This document shows, piece after piece, positions 17,074-25,624 of a stretch of 49,354 nt of DNA. Location: the NCBI GenBank assembly GCA_934129885.1, contig CAKOWU010000009.1, positions 1 through 49,354 of the forward strand. The letters run 5' to 3'. The position numbers and the translations under genes were made by a program. The notes beneath the pieces were generated by a model. It ran no database searches. It saw only the letters and a list, made by a program, of their open reading frames with translations, and was not told where the DNA came from. This stretch comes from an uncultured Bacilli bacterium (GTDB lineage Bacteria > Bacillota_I > Bacilli_A > RF39 > UBA660). Each line of letters begins with the position of its first letter. Positions within the stretch are counted from its first letter, which is position 1.

Positions 17074-18249
17074 TTAAATCTTTTTCATCATATAGTCTTT
17101 TTTTACTTCTTTTGGTACTTTTATATAAACTATTTGTTTAGGGTGTCTTACAACGTCTATTTTTTCTCCTACCTCATCATATATTTCTTCTATTTTAAAA
17201 GTAAATTCTTCTTTTGGTCCAAATATGACTACTGTATCGTTTTTTTCAAAATAATTTCTTTGCTCGACTTTCATAAAACCGTCTTTATAACCTAAAATGG
17301 TACCTAAAAAATCTTGATTAGTTATTTCTTGTCTGCCATTATAATATTGCGTAGTTTTATCAAAGATGCCATCGAAAAACTGAGTTACAGAGTCTCTATT
17401 GGCACATCTTCTTAAAACTTTTTCATATTCACCATTATATATATATTCTTTTTTATTATAATAATTATCGATAACGGTTCTATATACTTTTATGATAGTT
17501 GCGATATAGTAACTAGAACGCATTCTTCCTTCGACTTTAAGGCTATCTACACCAAGTTCAATAAGTTTTGGAATATGGTTTATCATAGACAAATCCTTTG
17601 TACAAAAGGTAAAAGGTCTATCTCCTTTTAAATCTTCTTCATTTTCTTTTAGTTCAAAATCCCATCTACATATTTGGCTACATCCACCTCTATTCGAATC
17701 TCTATTAGTTAGATAGTTTGATAAGGTACATCTACCACTATAAGAAGCACATATAGCTCCATGGATAAATACTTCTAATTCTATATTTATATTGTTTTTT
17801 ATGTCTTTTATATCTTTGTAAGAGCATTCTCTAGCAAGTACAATCCTACTAACGCCTTCGTTTTTGAAAAATTCTATAGCTTCTTTATTAAGAGTAGAGT
17901 TTTGGGTTGATAAATGAACTTCTAGATTAGTAAGTTCTTTAGCTTTTTTTATAATCACAGGATCACTTACAATAATGGCATCAACTTTTAATTTGTCTAA
18001 TTCTTTTAGATAATCATCAATACTTTCTAGTTCTTTATTGTGTAAAGCAATATTTACAGTTACATATAATTTTTTATTTAACCTGTGGGCATATTCAGTA
18101 GCTTTTTTTATATCCTCTAAAGTAAAGTTACTAGCGTTTGCTCTTAAATTAAAGTCACCACCAATATATACAGCATCAGCTCCATAAAGATAAGCAATTT
18201 TAAGTCTTTCCATGTCCCCTGCGGGTGCTAATAATTCTATTTTTTTCAT
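17074..18249 (-). CDS. yrrO: U32 peptidase-family protein, tRNA hydroxylation type (YrrO/TrhP2-like)
   Basis: 391 residues. Starts MKKIELLAPAGDMERLKIAY. It carries the U32 signature region: EVFIHGAICASYSGRC, LSNYLTNRDSNRGGCSQ and CRW, with the clustered Cys residues seen in TrhP. Proteins of this branch are needed for 5-hydroxyuridine at tRNA wobble position 34, with a partner U32 protein, although named as peptidases. The start overlaps the TGA of the partner gene (ATGA). Orthology is supported by the pair arrangement and by nearby greA. Confidence 0.88.
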   Translation of the reverse strand: MKKIELLAPAGDMERLKIAYLYGADAVYIGGDFNLRANASNFTLEDIKKATEYAHRLNKKLYVTVNIALHNKELESIDDYLKELDKLKVDAIIVSDPVIIKKAKELTNLEVHLSTQNSTLNKEAIEFFKNEGVSRIVLARECSYKDIKDIKNNINIELEVFIHGAICASYSGRCTLSNYLTNRDSNRGGCSQICRWDFELKENEEDLKGDRPFTFCTKDLSMINHIPKLIELGVDSLKVEGRMRSSYYIATIIKVYRTVIDNYYNKKEYIYNGEYEKVLRRCANRDSVTQFFDGIFDKTTQYYNGRQEITNQDFLGTILGYKDGFMKVEQRNYFEKNDTVVIFGPKEEFTFKIEEIYDEVGEKIDVVRHPKQIVYIKVPKEVKKDYMMKKI

Positions 18250-19052
18250 TTCTTTTTCACCTTATATATTGTTTCTTTATATAAAAATCCATGTTCAAAT
18301 GGGAATTTTATTTCAGCATTATTTTTAAAATTTATTATTGTTTGTTTAAAATCATTTTCGTTTATTAAATAACTATTAAAAACATAGTAATCTACATTAA
18401 AGTTTACATCTAATGTATTTAATACATAACTAGAATAAACAGTTGTACCATTTTTTGTATCATATATAGGATATGTCTTTCCTTCTTTATTTATGGTTTT
18501 ATCTTCACCTTTATCTTTTAATTTAAAATAGTCTAAATAGTTTTTTACTAGATGTCTTCTTGATGTAAACATTGGAACATAGCCAAAAACAGTTAAAAAT
18601 AGTTTGGCTTTAGAGTTTTTTATAACTTCTTCTATTTCTTCTTTATTTAATTCCGATGAAAGATAGGCATAATTTACGCCTTTTTCATAATAATAATTTA
18701 CGGTTCCATAATTATTGGTAAGGTGTTCTTGTCCCCATACTAAATCTGTTTTTAAGTTTAATTTATTTTTTAGGTTTAATATGGCTAAATCATAAAATAT
18801 TATTCCTTCTATATTTAGTTTATCTACACTAAGTAATAATGTCCTAAGGCCTTCAAGTTCATTATTATGGATGTTTTTATTTATGATAACAAATACTTCT
18901 TTACCTAATTGTTTTATAGTTTTTATATCTTCTATACTGAAGGTATTTGGATAATTAATACTATAGTTATCTACTGGTAAAAGGTAAGCATCTACGTAAG
19001 GCACAAGGTCTTGTGCTTGTTTTATATTTTGAACTGTCACACTTATTTTCAT
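18246..19052 (-). CDS. yrrN: U32-family partner protein (YrrN/TrhP1-like)
   Basis: 268 residues. TIM-barrel-like N-terminal part and the YrrN-type segment TVFGYVPMFTSRRHLVKNYL. It lacks the Cys-rich U32 signature present in the next gene. It is the first gene of the pair, which presumably act together in wobble-uridine hydroxylation. It ends in TGA overlapping the next ATG. Ribosome site is weak (GATGTGAT before ATG 19052). Promoter at 19100-19128. Confidence 0.82.
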   Translation of the reverse strand: MKISVTVQNIKQAQDLVPYVDAYLLPVDNYSINYPNTFSIEDIKTIKQLGKEVFVIINKNIHNNELEGLRTLLLSVDKLNIEGIIFYDLAILNLKNKLNLKTDLVWGQEHLTNNYGTVNYYYEKGVNYAYLSSELNKEEIEEVIKNSKAKLFLTVFGYVPMFTSRRHLVKNYLDYFKLKDKGEDKTINKEGKTYPIYDTKNGTTVYSSYVLNTLDVNFNVDYYVFNSYLINENDFKQTIINFKNNAEIKFPFEHGFLYKETIYKVKKK

Positions 19053-19099
19053 TTTATCACATCATTTCTATTAATTATCTTTTCCGGTTCTTCTGCTTA

Positions 19100-19128
19100 A
19101 GACTACACCAAAACATAGAAAAAGTCAA
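19100..19128 (-). promoter_or_regulatory. Promoter of the U32 pair
   Basis: TTGACT, 17-base spacer, TAGTCT. The -35 is good and the -10 weak. Confidence 0.5.
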
Positions 19129-19172
19129 CTATTGGAAATATTTTTCTTAAACCGTTATATTTTGGAGCCATA

Positions 19173-19208
19173 ATAAAACCTAGGTATTATTTATTGCCTA
19201 GGTTTTAT
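19173..19208 (-). terminator. valS terminator
   Basis: Perfect 12-bp arms ATAAAACCTAGG and CCTAGGTTTTAT, starting 3 bases beyond the valS stop. Confidence 0.9.
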
Positions 19209-19210
19209 CA

Positions 19211-21739
19211 TTATAATTCTTCTAGTTTTTTTAGTATATCACGAAGTAAATTTTCTTCTTTTTCTAGGGCTTCTCTATCTTTATCTACTATTTCTTTTGG
19301 TGCTTTGTTTACATAGTTTTCATTAGAAAGTAGTTTTTTTCTTCTGGCTACTGAATTTTCTAATATTTGTTTATCCTGATATAGTTTATCTTCTTCAGCG
19401 GCTTTACTTATTGAATTATCATAATAAATACTAACAACGCTATCGGTAAAAGTATAGTTCATACACTCTAAAATACTAGTATCCATTTCTTTTGGTTTAA
19501 GAAGGGCATTTATGATGTATATATTATCTTCTAGTATTTTACTTTGGTGTTTTATCACAATATCTTTTACACCTTTGTCTTTCTTTAATTTTCTGATTAA
19601 CTTTATAAGTTCTATAATATCTTCCATATCACTGAAGTCTTTAAATTCATAGTCTTTATTATATACTGGATATTTTGACAACATAATAGACTCTTCAGTA
19701 TTTGGTAATTTTGTATATATCTCTTCGGTAACAAATGGCATAAATGGATGAAGCATTTTTAAGATAGCTTTAAGTACTTCTGTTAGAACTGTTTTTGAAG
19801 TATTATTCATGTTTGCTTTAGAAAATTCAATATACCAGTCACAAAAATCATTCCAAATAAAGTTATATAAGGTACTTCCCACAATGTTAAATTCATATTT
19901 ATCCATGTGTTCTGTAACTTCTTTAATAGTATTATTTAGTTTAGTAAGTATCCATCTATCAGCAAGAGTTAGGTCATCTAATGTATACTGCATATCTTCT
20001 ATATTCATAAGTACATATCTAGAAGCGTTCCATAGTTTATTGATAAAGTTCCATGTTGATTTAATTTTATCCATATCAAATTTTAAATCAGTACCTGCAG
20101 CACAATCCGTGGTTAAATAATATCTTAAGGCATCAGCACCATATTCTTCGATAACATCCATAGGGTCAATACCGTTACCTAAAGATTTACTCATTTTTCT
20201 GCCATCTTTAGCTCTGATAAGACCATGTATTACACAATCTTTGAATGGCCTTTGACCAGTAAATTCCAAACCTTGAAAAGTCATTCTATTAACCCAAAAT
20301 GGAATGATATCGTAACCTGTAACTAAAACATTATTTGGATAATATCTTTTAAGCATCTCAGTATCCTCTGGCCATCCCATAGTACTAAAAGGCCATAATG
20401 CTGATGAAAACCAAGTATCTAGCACATCTTCGTCTTGTGTCCACCCTTCTTCGCTAGGGGCTTCCATACCAACATATACTTTATCATCTTTATACCAAGC
20501 AGGTATTTGGTGTCCCCACCATAGTTGTCTTGATATACACCAGTCGTAGGTTATTTCCATCCAATGTGTCATAGTTTTTTCGTATCTTTCTGGTACAAAA
20601 TTTACTTTTTTCTCTTTATTCTTTTGATTTTCTAGCACTCTATCTGCGAGAGGTCGCATTTTAACAAACCACTGTTTTGACAGATATGGTTCTACTATAG
20701 CTTTACTTCGTTCAGAGTGTCCAACTGAATGAATTATTTCTTCTATGTTTATTAATAAACCCAATTCTTTTAAATCTTTAACTAAGGCCTCACGGCATTC
20801 AAATCTATTTAAGCCTTGGTATTTACCGCATTTTTCGTTCATGGTAGCGTCTTTGTTCATTATGATTATTTTTTCTAAATTATGTCTTTTGCCCACTAAA
20901 AAATCATTAGGATCATGAGCGGGAGTTATTTTAACTACACCTGTGCCTTTTTCGATATCGGCATGCTCGTCGGCAATTACTGGTATTTTTTTATTTAAAA
21001 TCGGCAATATAACGTTTTTACCAATATATTTTTTATATCTTTCATCTTCGGGGTTTACGGCAACAGCAGTATCACCAAATAGCGTTTCTGGTCTTGTAGT
21101 TGCAACATCTAAGTATTCATCTGTACCATCTATATAATATTTCAAGTGATAAAAGGCACCTTTTTCGTCACTATAAATTACTTCTTCATTAGAAAGAGCA
21201 GTCATCTGAACAGGATCCCAGTTAATAATACGTTCCCCTCTATAAATCAAATTTTTATTATAAAGTTCTACAAAAACATGTCTTACAGCTTTTGAAAGGC
21301 CTTCATCAAGGGTAAATCTTTCTTTAGTGTAGTCTAGAGCAAGCCCCAATTTAGCCCACTGATTATGGATATTTTCAGCGTACTCATCTTTCCAACTCCA
21401 AGCAGCCTTTAGCCAATCTTTTCTATTCATCTCTCTAGGATTTATACCATTATCCCTAAGCCTTTTATCTACTTTAGCTTGAGTTGCAATTCCGGCGTGA
21501 TCCATTCCTGGAATCCAAATGGCATCATAACCCTCTAATTTTTTAAATCTAATCATGATATCTTGAATGGTTGTATCCCATGCATGGCCTAAATGTAGTT
21601 TGCCAGTTATGTTTGGAGGTGGTATTACAATGGCATATGGCTTTAGTTTTGTGTCTCCTCCTATAAAGTATCCTTTTTCTCTCCAGCTATCGTATTTACC
21701 ATTTTCTACTTTTATATGATTATATTTTTTTTCTAGCAT
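19211..21739 (-). CDS. valS: Valyl-tRNA synthetase
   Basis: Charges tRNA-Val. 842 residues, slightly short of the usual 880. Class I motifs: HIGH version HLGH in PPPNITGKLHLGHAWD and KMSKS in DGRKMSKSLGNG. The editing domain is present (ATTRPETLFGDTAVAVNP), as are the anticodon-binding region and a C-terminal coiled coil (NEN...LRDILKKLEEL). ATG 21739 follows the TAA of the HD gene directly (TAAATG), with GAGAGG inside the end of that gene. Expression is controlled with the HD gene by the T-box at 22478-22699. Confidence 0.98.
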   Translation of the reverse strand: MLEKKYNHIKVENGKYDSWREKGYFIGGDTKLKPYAIVIPPPNITGKLHLGHAWDTTIQDIMIRFKKLEGYDAIWIPGMDHAGIATQAKVDKRLRDNGINPREMNRKDWLKAAWSWKDEYAENIHNQWAKLGLALDYTKERFTLDEGLSKAVRHVFVELYNKNLIYRGERIINWDPVQMTALSNEEVIYSDEKGAFYHLKYYIDGTDEYLDVATTRPETLFGDTAVAVNPEDERYKKYIGKNVILPILNKKIPVIADEHADIEKGTGVVKITPAHDPNDFLVGKRHNLEKIIIMNKDATMNEKCGKYQGLNRFECREALVKDLKELGLLINIEEIIHSVGHSERSKAIVEPYLSKQWFVKMRPLADRVLENQKNKEKKVNFVPERYEKTMTHWMEITYDWCISRQLWWGHQIPAWYKDDKVYVGMEAPSEEGWTQDEDVLDTWFSSALWPFSTMGWPEDTEMLKRYYPNNVLVTGYDIIPFWVNRMTFQGLEFTGQRPFKDCVIHGLIRAKDGRKMSKSLGNGIDPMDVIEEYGADALRYYLTTDCAAGTDLKFDMDKIKSTWNFINKLWNASRYVLMNIEDMQYTLDDLTLADRWILTKLNNTIKEVTEHMDKYEFNIVGSTLYNFIWNDFCDWYIEFSKANMNNTSKTVLTEVLKAILKMLHPFMPFVTEEIYTKLPNTEESIMLSKYPVYNKDYEFKDFSDMEDIIELIKLIRKLKKDKGVKDIVIKHQSKILEDNIYIINALLKPKEMDTSILECMNYTFTDSVVSIYYDNSISKAAEEDKLYQDKQILENSVARRKKLLSNENYVNKAPKEIVDKDREALEKEENLLRDILKKLEEL

Positions 21740-22456
21740 TTATATCATCCTCTCTATATAGTCATTTATTTTATCAAAATAATATTTATATTTTTGTTTA
21801 TTTTTTAATCTTTCATATAGTTTATTAACTAAATCATAATCTTTTAAGTGTTTAAATGAATATTTAAAGTTTAAATCATAAACCAAAGATAATATTTGAA
21901 TTAAGTGGTCATCATCTGTTTTTACATTTTCATAATTTACTAAAGTTTCTTTATCAAAATCATCTTTTACTTTATCTGTTATATCTTTATCAGTTTCATT
22001 TATATCGTGTATAGCGTTAGACCAAATATAAAGAATATCTAATTTATCAGCATCTCTTAAAATTCTGCATAATTTAGCATTATGATCTGACAGAACTTCT
22101 GGTACATTTAGCTTATTATGATATTTAATGGCATCAAAGATTTCGTCAAAGTCTTTAACGTTTGGCCAAAATTTTAATATTTCATTGTTTATAAAAAGCC
22201 TTTCGACAGCAAAGTCACCGTGATCTACAGACTTTAAATCATTAAATGTATGATATTCACTCCATTGATAAAATCTGCCATAATCATGAAGTAAACCTAT
22301 TATTTTGGATAATGCGACGTCTTCACTACTTAAGTTTTCAGATTTAGCAATTAGAGCACATAAATCTTTGACTCTTAAACAATGATAATATTTAAGTAAA
22401 ATACTTTTTTCATTTAAATCAAATTGTTCTACATATTTTCTAAATTCTTCTTCCAT
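21740..22456 (-). CDS. HD-domain hydrolase, first gene of the valS operon
   Basis: 238 residues. HD motifs: YYHCLRVKDLC (His), GLLHDYGRF (HD), SVDHGDFAV (His) and LRDADKLDIL (Asp). This is a metal phosphohydrolase fold; the substrate is not clear. ATG 22456 follows TGGAGG; the longer open frame upstream is the T-box leader itself. Being under the valine T-box and translationally tied to valS suggests a role linked to valine or aminoacylation status, for example nucleotide turnover, but this is inference. Confidence 0.82.
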   Translation of the reverse strand: MEEEFRKYVEQFDLNEKSILLKYYHCLRVKDLCALIAKSENLSSEDVALSKIIGLLHDYGRFYQWSEYHTFNDLKSVDHGDFAVERLFINNEILKFWPNVKDFDEIFDAIKYHNKLNVPEVLSDHNAKLCRILRDADKLDILYIWSNAIHDINETDKDITDKVKDDFDKETLVNYENVKTDDDHLIQILSLVYDLNFKYSFKHLKDYDLVNKLYERLKNKQKYKYYFDKINDYIERMI

Positions 22457-22477
22457 TTTATTCCTCCATATATACAA

Positions 22478-22699
22478 AGACCCACATCCATATAAGGACG
22501 TGAGTCTACGTGGTACCACCTTAATTTATAAGTATTAATACTTACCTTAATGTATTTAACGCATACGTACGTAATACCCTACTCTAGTTCAGATATTAGG
22601 CTCCAAAGTTACATATAGTAAATTTATTATTAGTTTACACCAGCCACTAATTCTCTTATAAATAAATGTTTACTATACCTCTTTTTCCTTGCTTTTAAC
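22478..22699 (-). promoter_or_regulatory. T-box leader, valine type, for HD-valS
   Basis: The minus-strand leader contains AGAGA and GGCTGGTG in stem I, and the T-box sequence AAGGTGGTACCACG (about 22508-22521). It ends in a terminator hairpin AGAC-CAC-TCC / GGA-GTG-GTCT (22478-22507) with a weak T-tail. A Val codon GTA sits at 22610-22612, followed by ACT then TTGGAG. In the thrS leader the Thr codon ACT stands at the same distance before TTGGAG, so GTA is the probable specifier. Uncharged tRNA-Val would favour the antiterminator and read-through. Confidence 0.88.
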
Positions 22700-22705
22700 A
22701 ATCTA

Positions 22706-22734
22706 ATAATATCATTTTTAAATGCACGTGTCAA
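22706..22734 (-). promoter_or_regulatory. Promoter of the valS T-box transcript
   Basis: TTGACA, 17-base spacer, TATTAT. Confidence 0.85.
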
Positions 22735-22909
22735 TCCTTTATAACTTTTGTAAAAGGACGTAAGGCAACAATTCACACTCTAAATAAATATCATACAAAA
22801 GAAACAATCAATTTTTTAATATAAAACAACTGTAAGTATAACCTTTGTGGCCTTTTTTACTATAATGAAATTCATTATATTTTGGTGTAATCAGAAACCC
22901 AAAAATAGA
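22735..22909. other. Intergenic, no gene seen
   Basis: AT-rich spacer between the T-box promoter and the pseudopilin stop. A weak palindrome around ATGAAATTCAT was noticed; no clear terminator or ORF. Confidence 0.4.
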
Positions 22910-23383
22910 TTAATTTTCTAAGAAAGTATCACAAGAAGGAGTATCTTCTTCCTCTACATATTCATAAATATATCTTTTAGTATAATTGTCGGTATTACCT
23001 TTTACTCCATAATCGTAAGATACTTTTACAACGCCAGTAAGTTCTTTGTTATCATTTGTAGGGTCAACTAAATCTTGATTACTAGTTAAATAACCACTAT
23101 GTTTTAAAAATTTTATGGTAAGGCATATATTATCTATTTTATCATCACCAGTTAATTCATCATCTTTTAGAGCATTTAACTTTTGAATATAGATATCATC
23201 GTCTTCAGCATCTACCATAAACCTTTTAGCCGCATCGACAATTACCCTTTTATTTTCTTTCAAAGTTTTTTCTCTAGCAGTATTAACCGAACTTTGGACA
23301 GCAGGAAATGCAATAGATGCGATTACTGCGAGTAAAACAATAACACCTAATAATTCGATTAATGTAAAACCTTTTTTATTCAT
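22910..23383 (-). CDS. Type IV pilin-like (pseudopilin) protein
   Basis: 157 residues. Prepilin leader MNKKG then FTLIELLGVIVLLAVIASIA: Gly at -1, Phe at +1 and Glu at +5, as needed for prepilin peptidase cleavage and N-methylation. The rest is a small acidic domain with two Cys (DNICL, PSCDTF) that could form a disulfide. ATG 23383 is preferred because AAAG..GTGAT lies upstream; ATG 23401 overlaps the previous stop (TAATG) and is the alternative. No prepilin peptidase, ATPase or platform gene lies in the window. Confidence 0.85.
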   Translation of the reverse strand: MNKKGFTLIELLGVIVLLAVIASIAFPAVQSSVNTAREKTLKENKRVIVDAAKRFMVDAEDDDIYIQKLNALKDDELTGDDKIDNICLTIKFLKHSGYLTSNQDLVDPTNDNKELTGVVKVSYDYGVKGNTDNYTKRYIYEYVEEEDTPSCDTFLEN

Positions 23384-23400
23384 ATATATCACAACTTTCA

Positions 23401-24378
23401 TTAGTTAAAGAAATCTATTAAATTATAATTTATATTCTTGGCATTTTCAGTATTGTAATAGGTTATTTTTTTAGAATTACCATTTTTAATTTCTATTCTA
23501 TGCTCACTGGTAGTTACAACAATAGTACTTCCTAATTTAATATTAAGTAAGTTATTATTATTTTTAATATTATAATTGTCTTTACTTATTTTAGTTATTT
23601 CTAGATTATCAAATTCTATTTTTAACATATCATGATAAAGAGAACTTGTATAAATGGTAATTTTATTTGGAATATTCATGATATTAGTTTGGATACTACT
23701 TTTCGCAACATCTTTTGTCATATTATTTACTTTACTGTATGCATTTACAAATGTATTGTCAGAAATAAGTTCATTTTTGAAACTTTCTTTGAAGTTGTCA
23801 TCAATATTTAAAGATACTATATAAACATTCATGGTTTTACCATTTATTACGGTGTTAGATTTACTACCATAAACTTTTTTATCTTTCATAGTTTTTATGA
23901 AATCATTTTTAAAACTTTTTAAACAGGTAAGAATTTCTGTATTATTGCTAGAGAGACGATATTTATCTTCACCTATAAAATATAGTTGGCCCGCTTCTTT
24001 TAGATACATTTTATTATGCTTTATATATAATGATTTATTATTGTTCGCGATATGCACTACAGCTTTTTTATTATCTTTAATATATAAAATCTTATTACTA
24101 TCATAATTTATATTTAAAGATGTAACGTTATCATCGCCGATATTTTTGATTACTGATTTATAAATAAAATTAACATTATTTATAAAGATATTCTTAGGAT
24201 TATTATTTAAGAAGAAATAAATGCATCCTGTAAATATAATAACAATTATTACTATAGATAGTACTAACGTCTTTTTATTGATTCCACCATTATTTTTATA
24301 TTTAGCCTGTTTAAAAGCATTTTTTACATCGTTAGTAATTTCATTCTTTTCATTCTGATTAAGTATGTTTTTATCCAT
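23401..24378 (-). CDS. Single-pass membrane protein in the pseudopilin operon
   Basis: 325 residues. Short basic cytosolic head, one membrane helix (TLVLSIVIIVIIFTGCIYFFL), then a long Asn/Lys-rich beta-type outside domain (NNNKSLYIKHNKMYLKEAG). No catalytic motif is recognised. ATG 24378 has AGGTGA 5 bases upstream. It sits directly before the pseudopilin gene and shares the promoter at 24403-24431, so it may help assemble or display the pilin, but this is inference. Confidence 0.7.
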   Translation of the reverse strand: MDKNILNQNEKNEITNDVKNAFKQAKYKNNGGINKKTLVLSIVIIVIIFTGCIYFFLNNNPKNIFINNVNFIYKSVIKNIGDDNVTSLNINYDSNKILYIKDNKKAVVHIANNNKSLYIKHNKMYLKEAGQLYFIGEDKYRLSSNNTEILTCLKSFKNDFIKTMKDKKVYGSKSNTVINGKTMNVYIVSLNIDDNFKESFKNELISDNTFVNAYSKVNNMTKDVAKSSIQTNIMNIPNKITIYTSSLYHDMLKIEFDNLEITKISKDNYNIKNNNNLLNIKLGSTIVVTTSEHRIEIKNGNSKKITYYNTENAKNINYNLIDFFN

Positions 24379-24402
24379 AATAGTCACCTATTTCCTAATA
24401 CC

Positions 24403-24431
24403 ATAATATCAAAGAAAAGACTATTTTTCAA
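24403..24431 (-). promoter_or_regulatory. Promoter of the pseudopilin operon
   Basis: TTGAAA, 17-base spacer, TATTAT with TGA before the -10. The -35 box lies inside the last codons of rsmD. Confidence 0.7.
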
Positions 24432-24942
24432 ATATTTTAATCATTTTATTACCATATTTTTTTTCTTTAATAAGTTTATAATTTGATATTGGTTCTTCTA
24501 CTTCATATTCACACACAAGCAAGCCACCATCTTCTAAAATATTATTTTGCTCAATTATTTGAATAGCTTTATTAAGTTGTTTTGTTTTATATGGTGGGTC
24601 TAAAAAGATAATATCAAATTTGTCTTCAGTCATTTTTAAATATTTTTTATAATCTATAAATAAAATATTGATATTATCAGTTAAAGAAGACATATTACTT
24701 TTAAGAGTTTTTATAGCTTCCTTGTTATTATCTATAAACACACACAAACAGGCATTATTGCTTAAAGCCTCAATGCCAAGTGCCCCACTGCCAGCAAATA
24801 AATCTAAACATTTACTGCCTGTTAATTTATTTTGAATCATGGCGAATAAAGATTCTTTTACCCTATCCATAGTAGGTCTTGTGCCATCTATATCAAATCC
24901 ATCTAATTTTTTACCTTTGTATTTACCACTTATAACTCGCAT
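24421..24942 (-). CDS. rsmD: 16S rRNA (guanine-N2)-methyltransferase RsmD
   Basis: Methylates G966 (E. coli numbering) of 16S rRNA. 173 residues. Starts MRVISGKYKGKKL; RPTMDRVKESLF, the SAM-binding DLFAGSGALGIEALS and the catalytic DPPYKTKQ are all present. ATG 24942 has GGAG 7 bases upstream. In Bacillus this gene (ylbH) follows ylbD-ylbE-ylbF-ylbG; here ylbD and ylbE precede it directly, and ylbF, ylbG and the following coaD are absent from this site. Confidence 0.95.
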   Translation of the reverse strand: MRVISGKYKGKKLDGFDIDGTRPTMDRVKESLFAMIQNKLTGSKCLDLFAGSGALGIEALSNNACLCVFIDNNKEAIKTLKSNMSSLTDNINILFIDYKKYLKMTEDKFDIIFLDPPYKTKQLNKAIQIIEQNNILEDGGLLVCEYEVEEPISNYKLIKEKKYGNKMIKIFEK

Positions 24943-24965
24943 AATATCACTCCAAGCTAATTCTA

Positions 24966-25193
24966 TCATATTTCGCTCATTGTACCAAGTATTTTAGTGG
25001 CCATTTCGATAGTATTTAATGTCTTCTCAAATCTATCTACTTTAGTTAATTTATAAAAAGCCTTGACTTCATCTTCAAAATTTTTAAAGGAACTAGAATT
25101 TCTATTTAAATATTTATACCAGTAAGAATGTGATCTTAAGTATTTTAAATAATAATCATTTTGTTTTAGTTTATATTGAATATCTACAGTCAT
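24966..25193 (-). CDS. ylbE: YlbE-like small protein
   Basis: 75 residues. The centre SYWYKYLNRNSSSFKNFEDE followed by VKAFY and a helical C-terminus ending in IEMATKILGTMSEI matches the YlbE pattern (WYr.LsRNP...E..a..yy...QMAsm). Function unknown. The start overlaps the stop of ylbD (TAATG), and it ends in TGA. The call rests on pattern plus gene order. Confidence 0.7.
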   Translation of the reverse strand: MTVDIQYKLKQNDYYLKYLRSHSYWYKYLNRNSSSFKNFEDEVKAFYKLTKVDRFEKTLNTIEMATKILGTMSEI

Positions 25194-25555
25194 TAATCTT
25201 CAAAGTGTTTATATAAGGGTCTAGGTTTACTGATAGTGGCAGTATTTTTTTTTGACGGACTCATATCTTGCAGTAACCCTAAAACTCTTTGAACACTATT
25301 TACTCCCTCCTGTAGGTTATCTAAATCAATACTTTTTATAAAATTCATAATATCAAATGAGGTACTTTCAGTCGCAACAGTGGCAGCTGCACCAGTAGCA
25401 TTTACTTTTAGATAATCTTTCCATGCTTCTGAACTCTCACCATATATATCATATATTTCATAAAATTTTTGCCAAGTCATTTCGCCATCTTTTATATAGT
25501 TAAGCAATGCTGGATTTTTTTTTACAAAATCTTTAAATTTTTCCTTTGTATTCAT
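25193..25555 (-). CDS. ylbD: YlbD-like protein
   Basis: 120 residues. Starts MNTKEKFKDFVKKNPALLNY; TWQKFYEIYDIYGESSEAW matches the YlbD N-terminal region (TWQ.lyEeWyllGEdd..W). The C-terminal part has SIDLDNLQEGVNSVQRVLGL and ends KPRPLYKHFED. Soluble, function unknown; called a spore-coat protein in Bacillus, which is unlikely to be its job here. AGGTGA precedes ATG 25555. Order ylbD-ylbE-rsmD supports orthology. Confidence 0.72.
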   Translation of the reverse strand: MNTKEKFKDFVKKNPALLNYIKDGEMTWQKFYEIYDIYGESSEAWKDYLKVNATGAAATVATESTSFDIMNFIKSIDLDNLQEGVNSVQRVLGLLQDMSPSKKNTATISKPRPLYKHFED

Positions 25556-25600
25556 CTAATCACCTATATCACTATATTCAAAAAACAAAAATATAATTAC

Positions 25601-25624
25601 AAAAAAACTCAATTTCCTGAGTTC
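25601..25624 (-). terminator. Terminator of the YtxH operon
   Basis: AACTCA and TGAGTT arms around GGAAAT, then seven Ts on the minus strand, starting at the stop codon of the YtxH gene. Confidence 0.8.
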
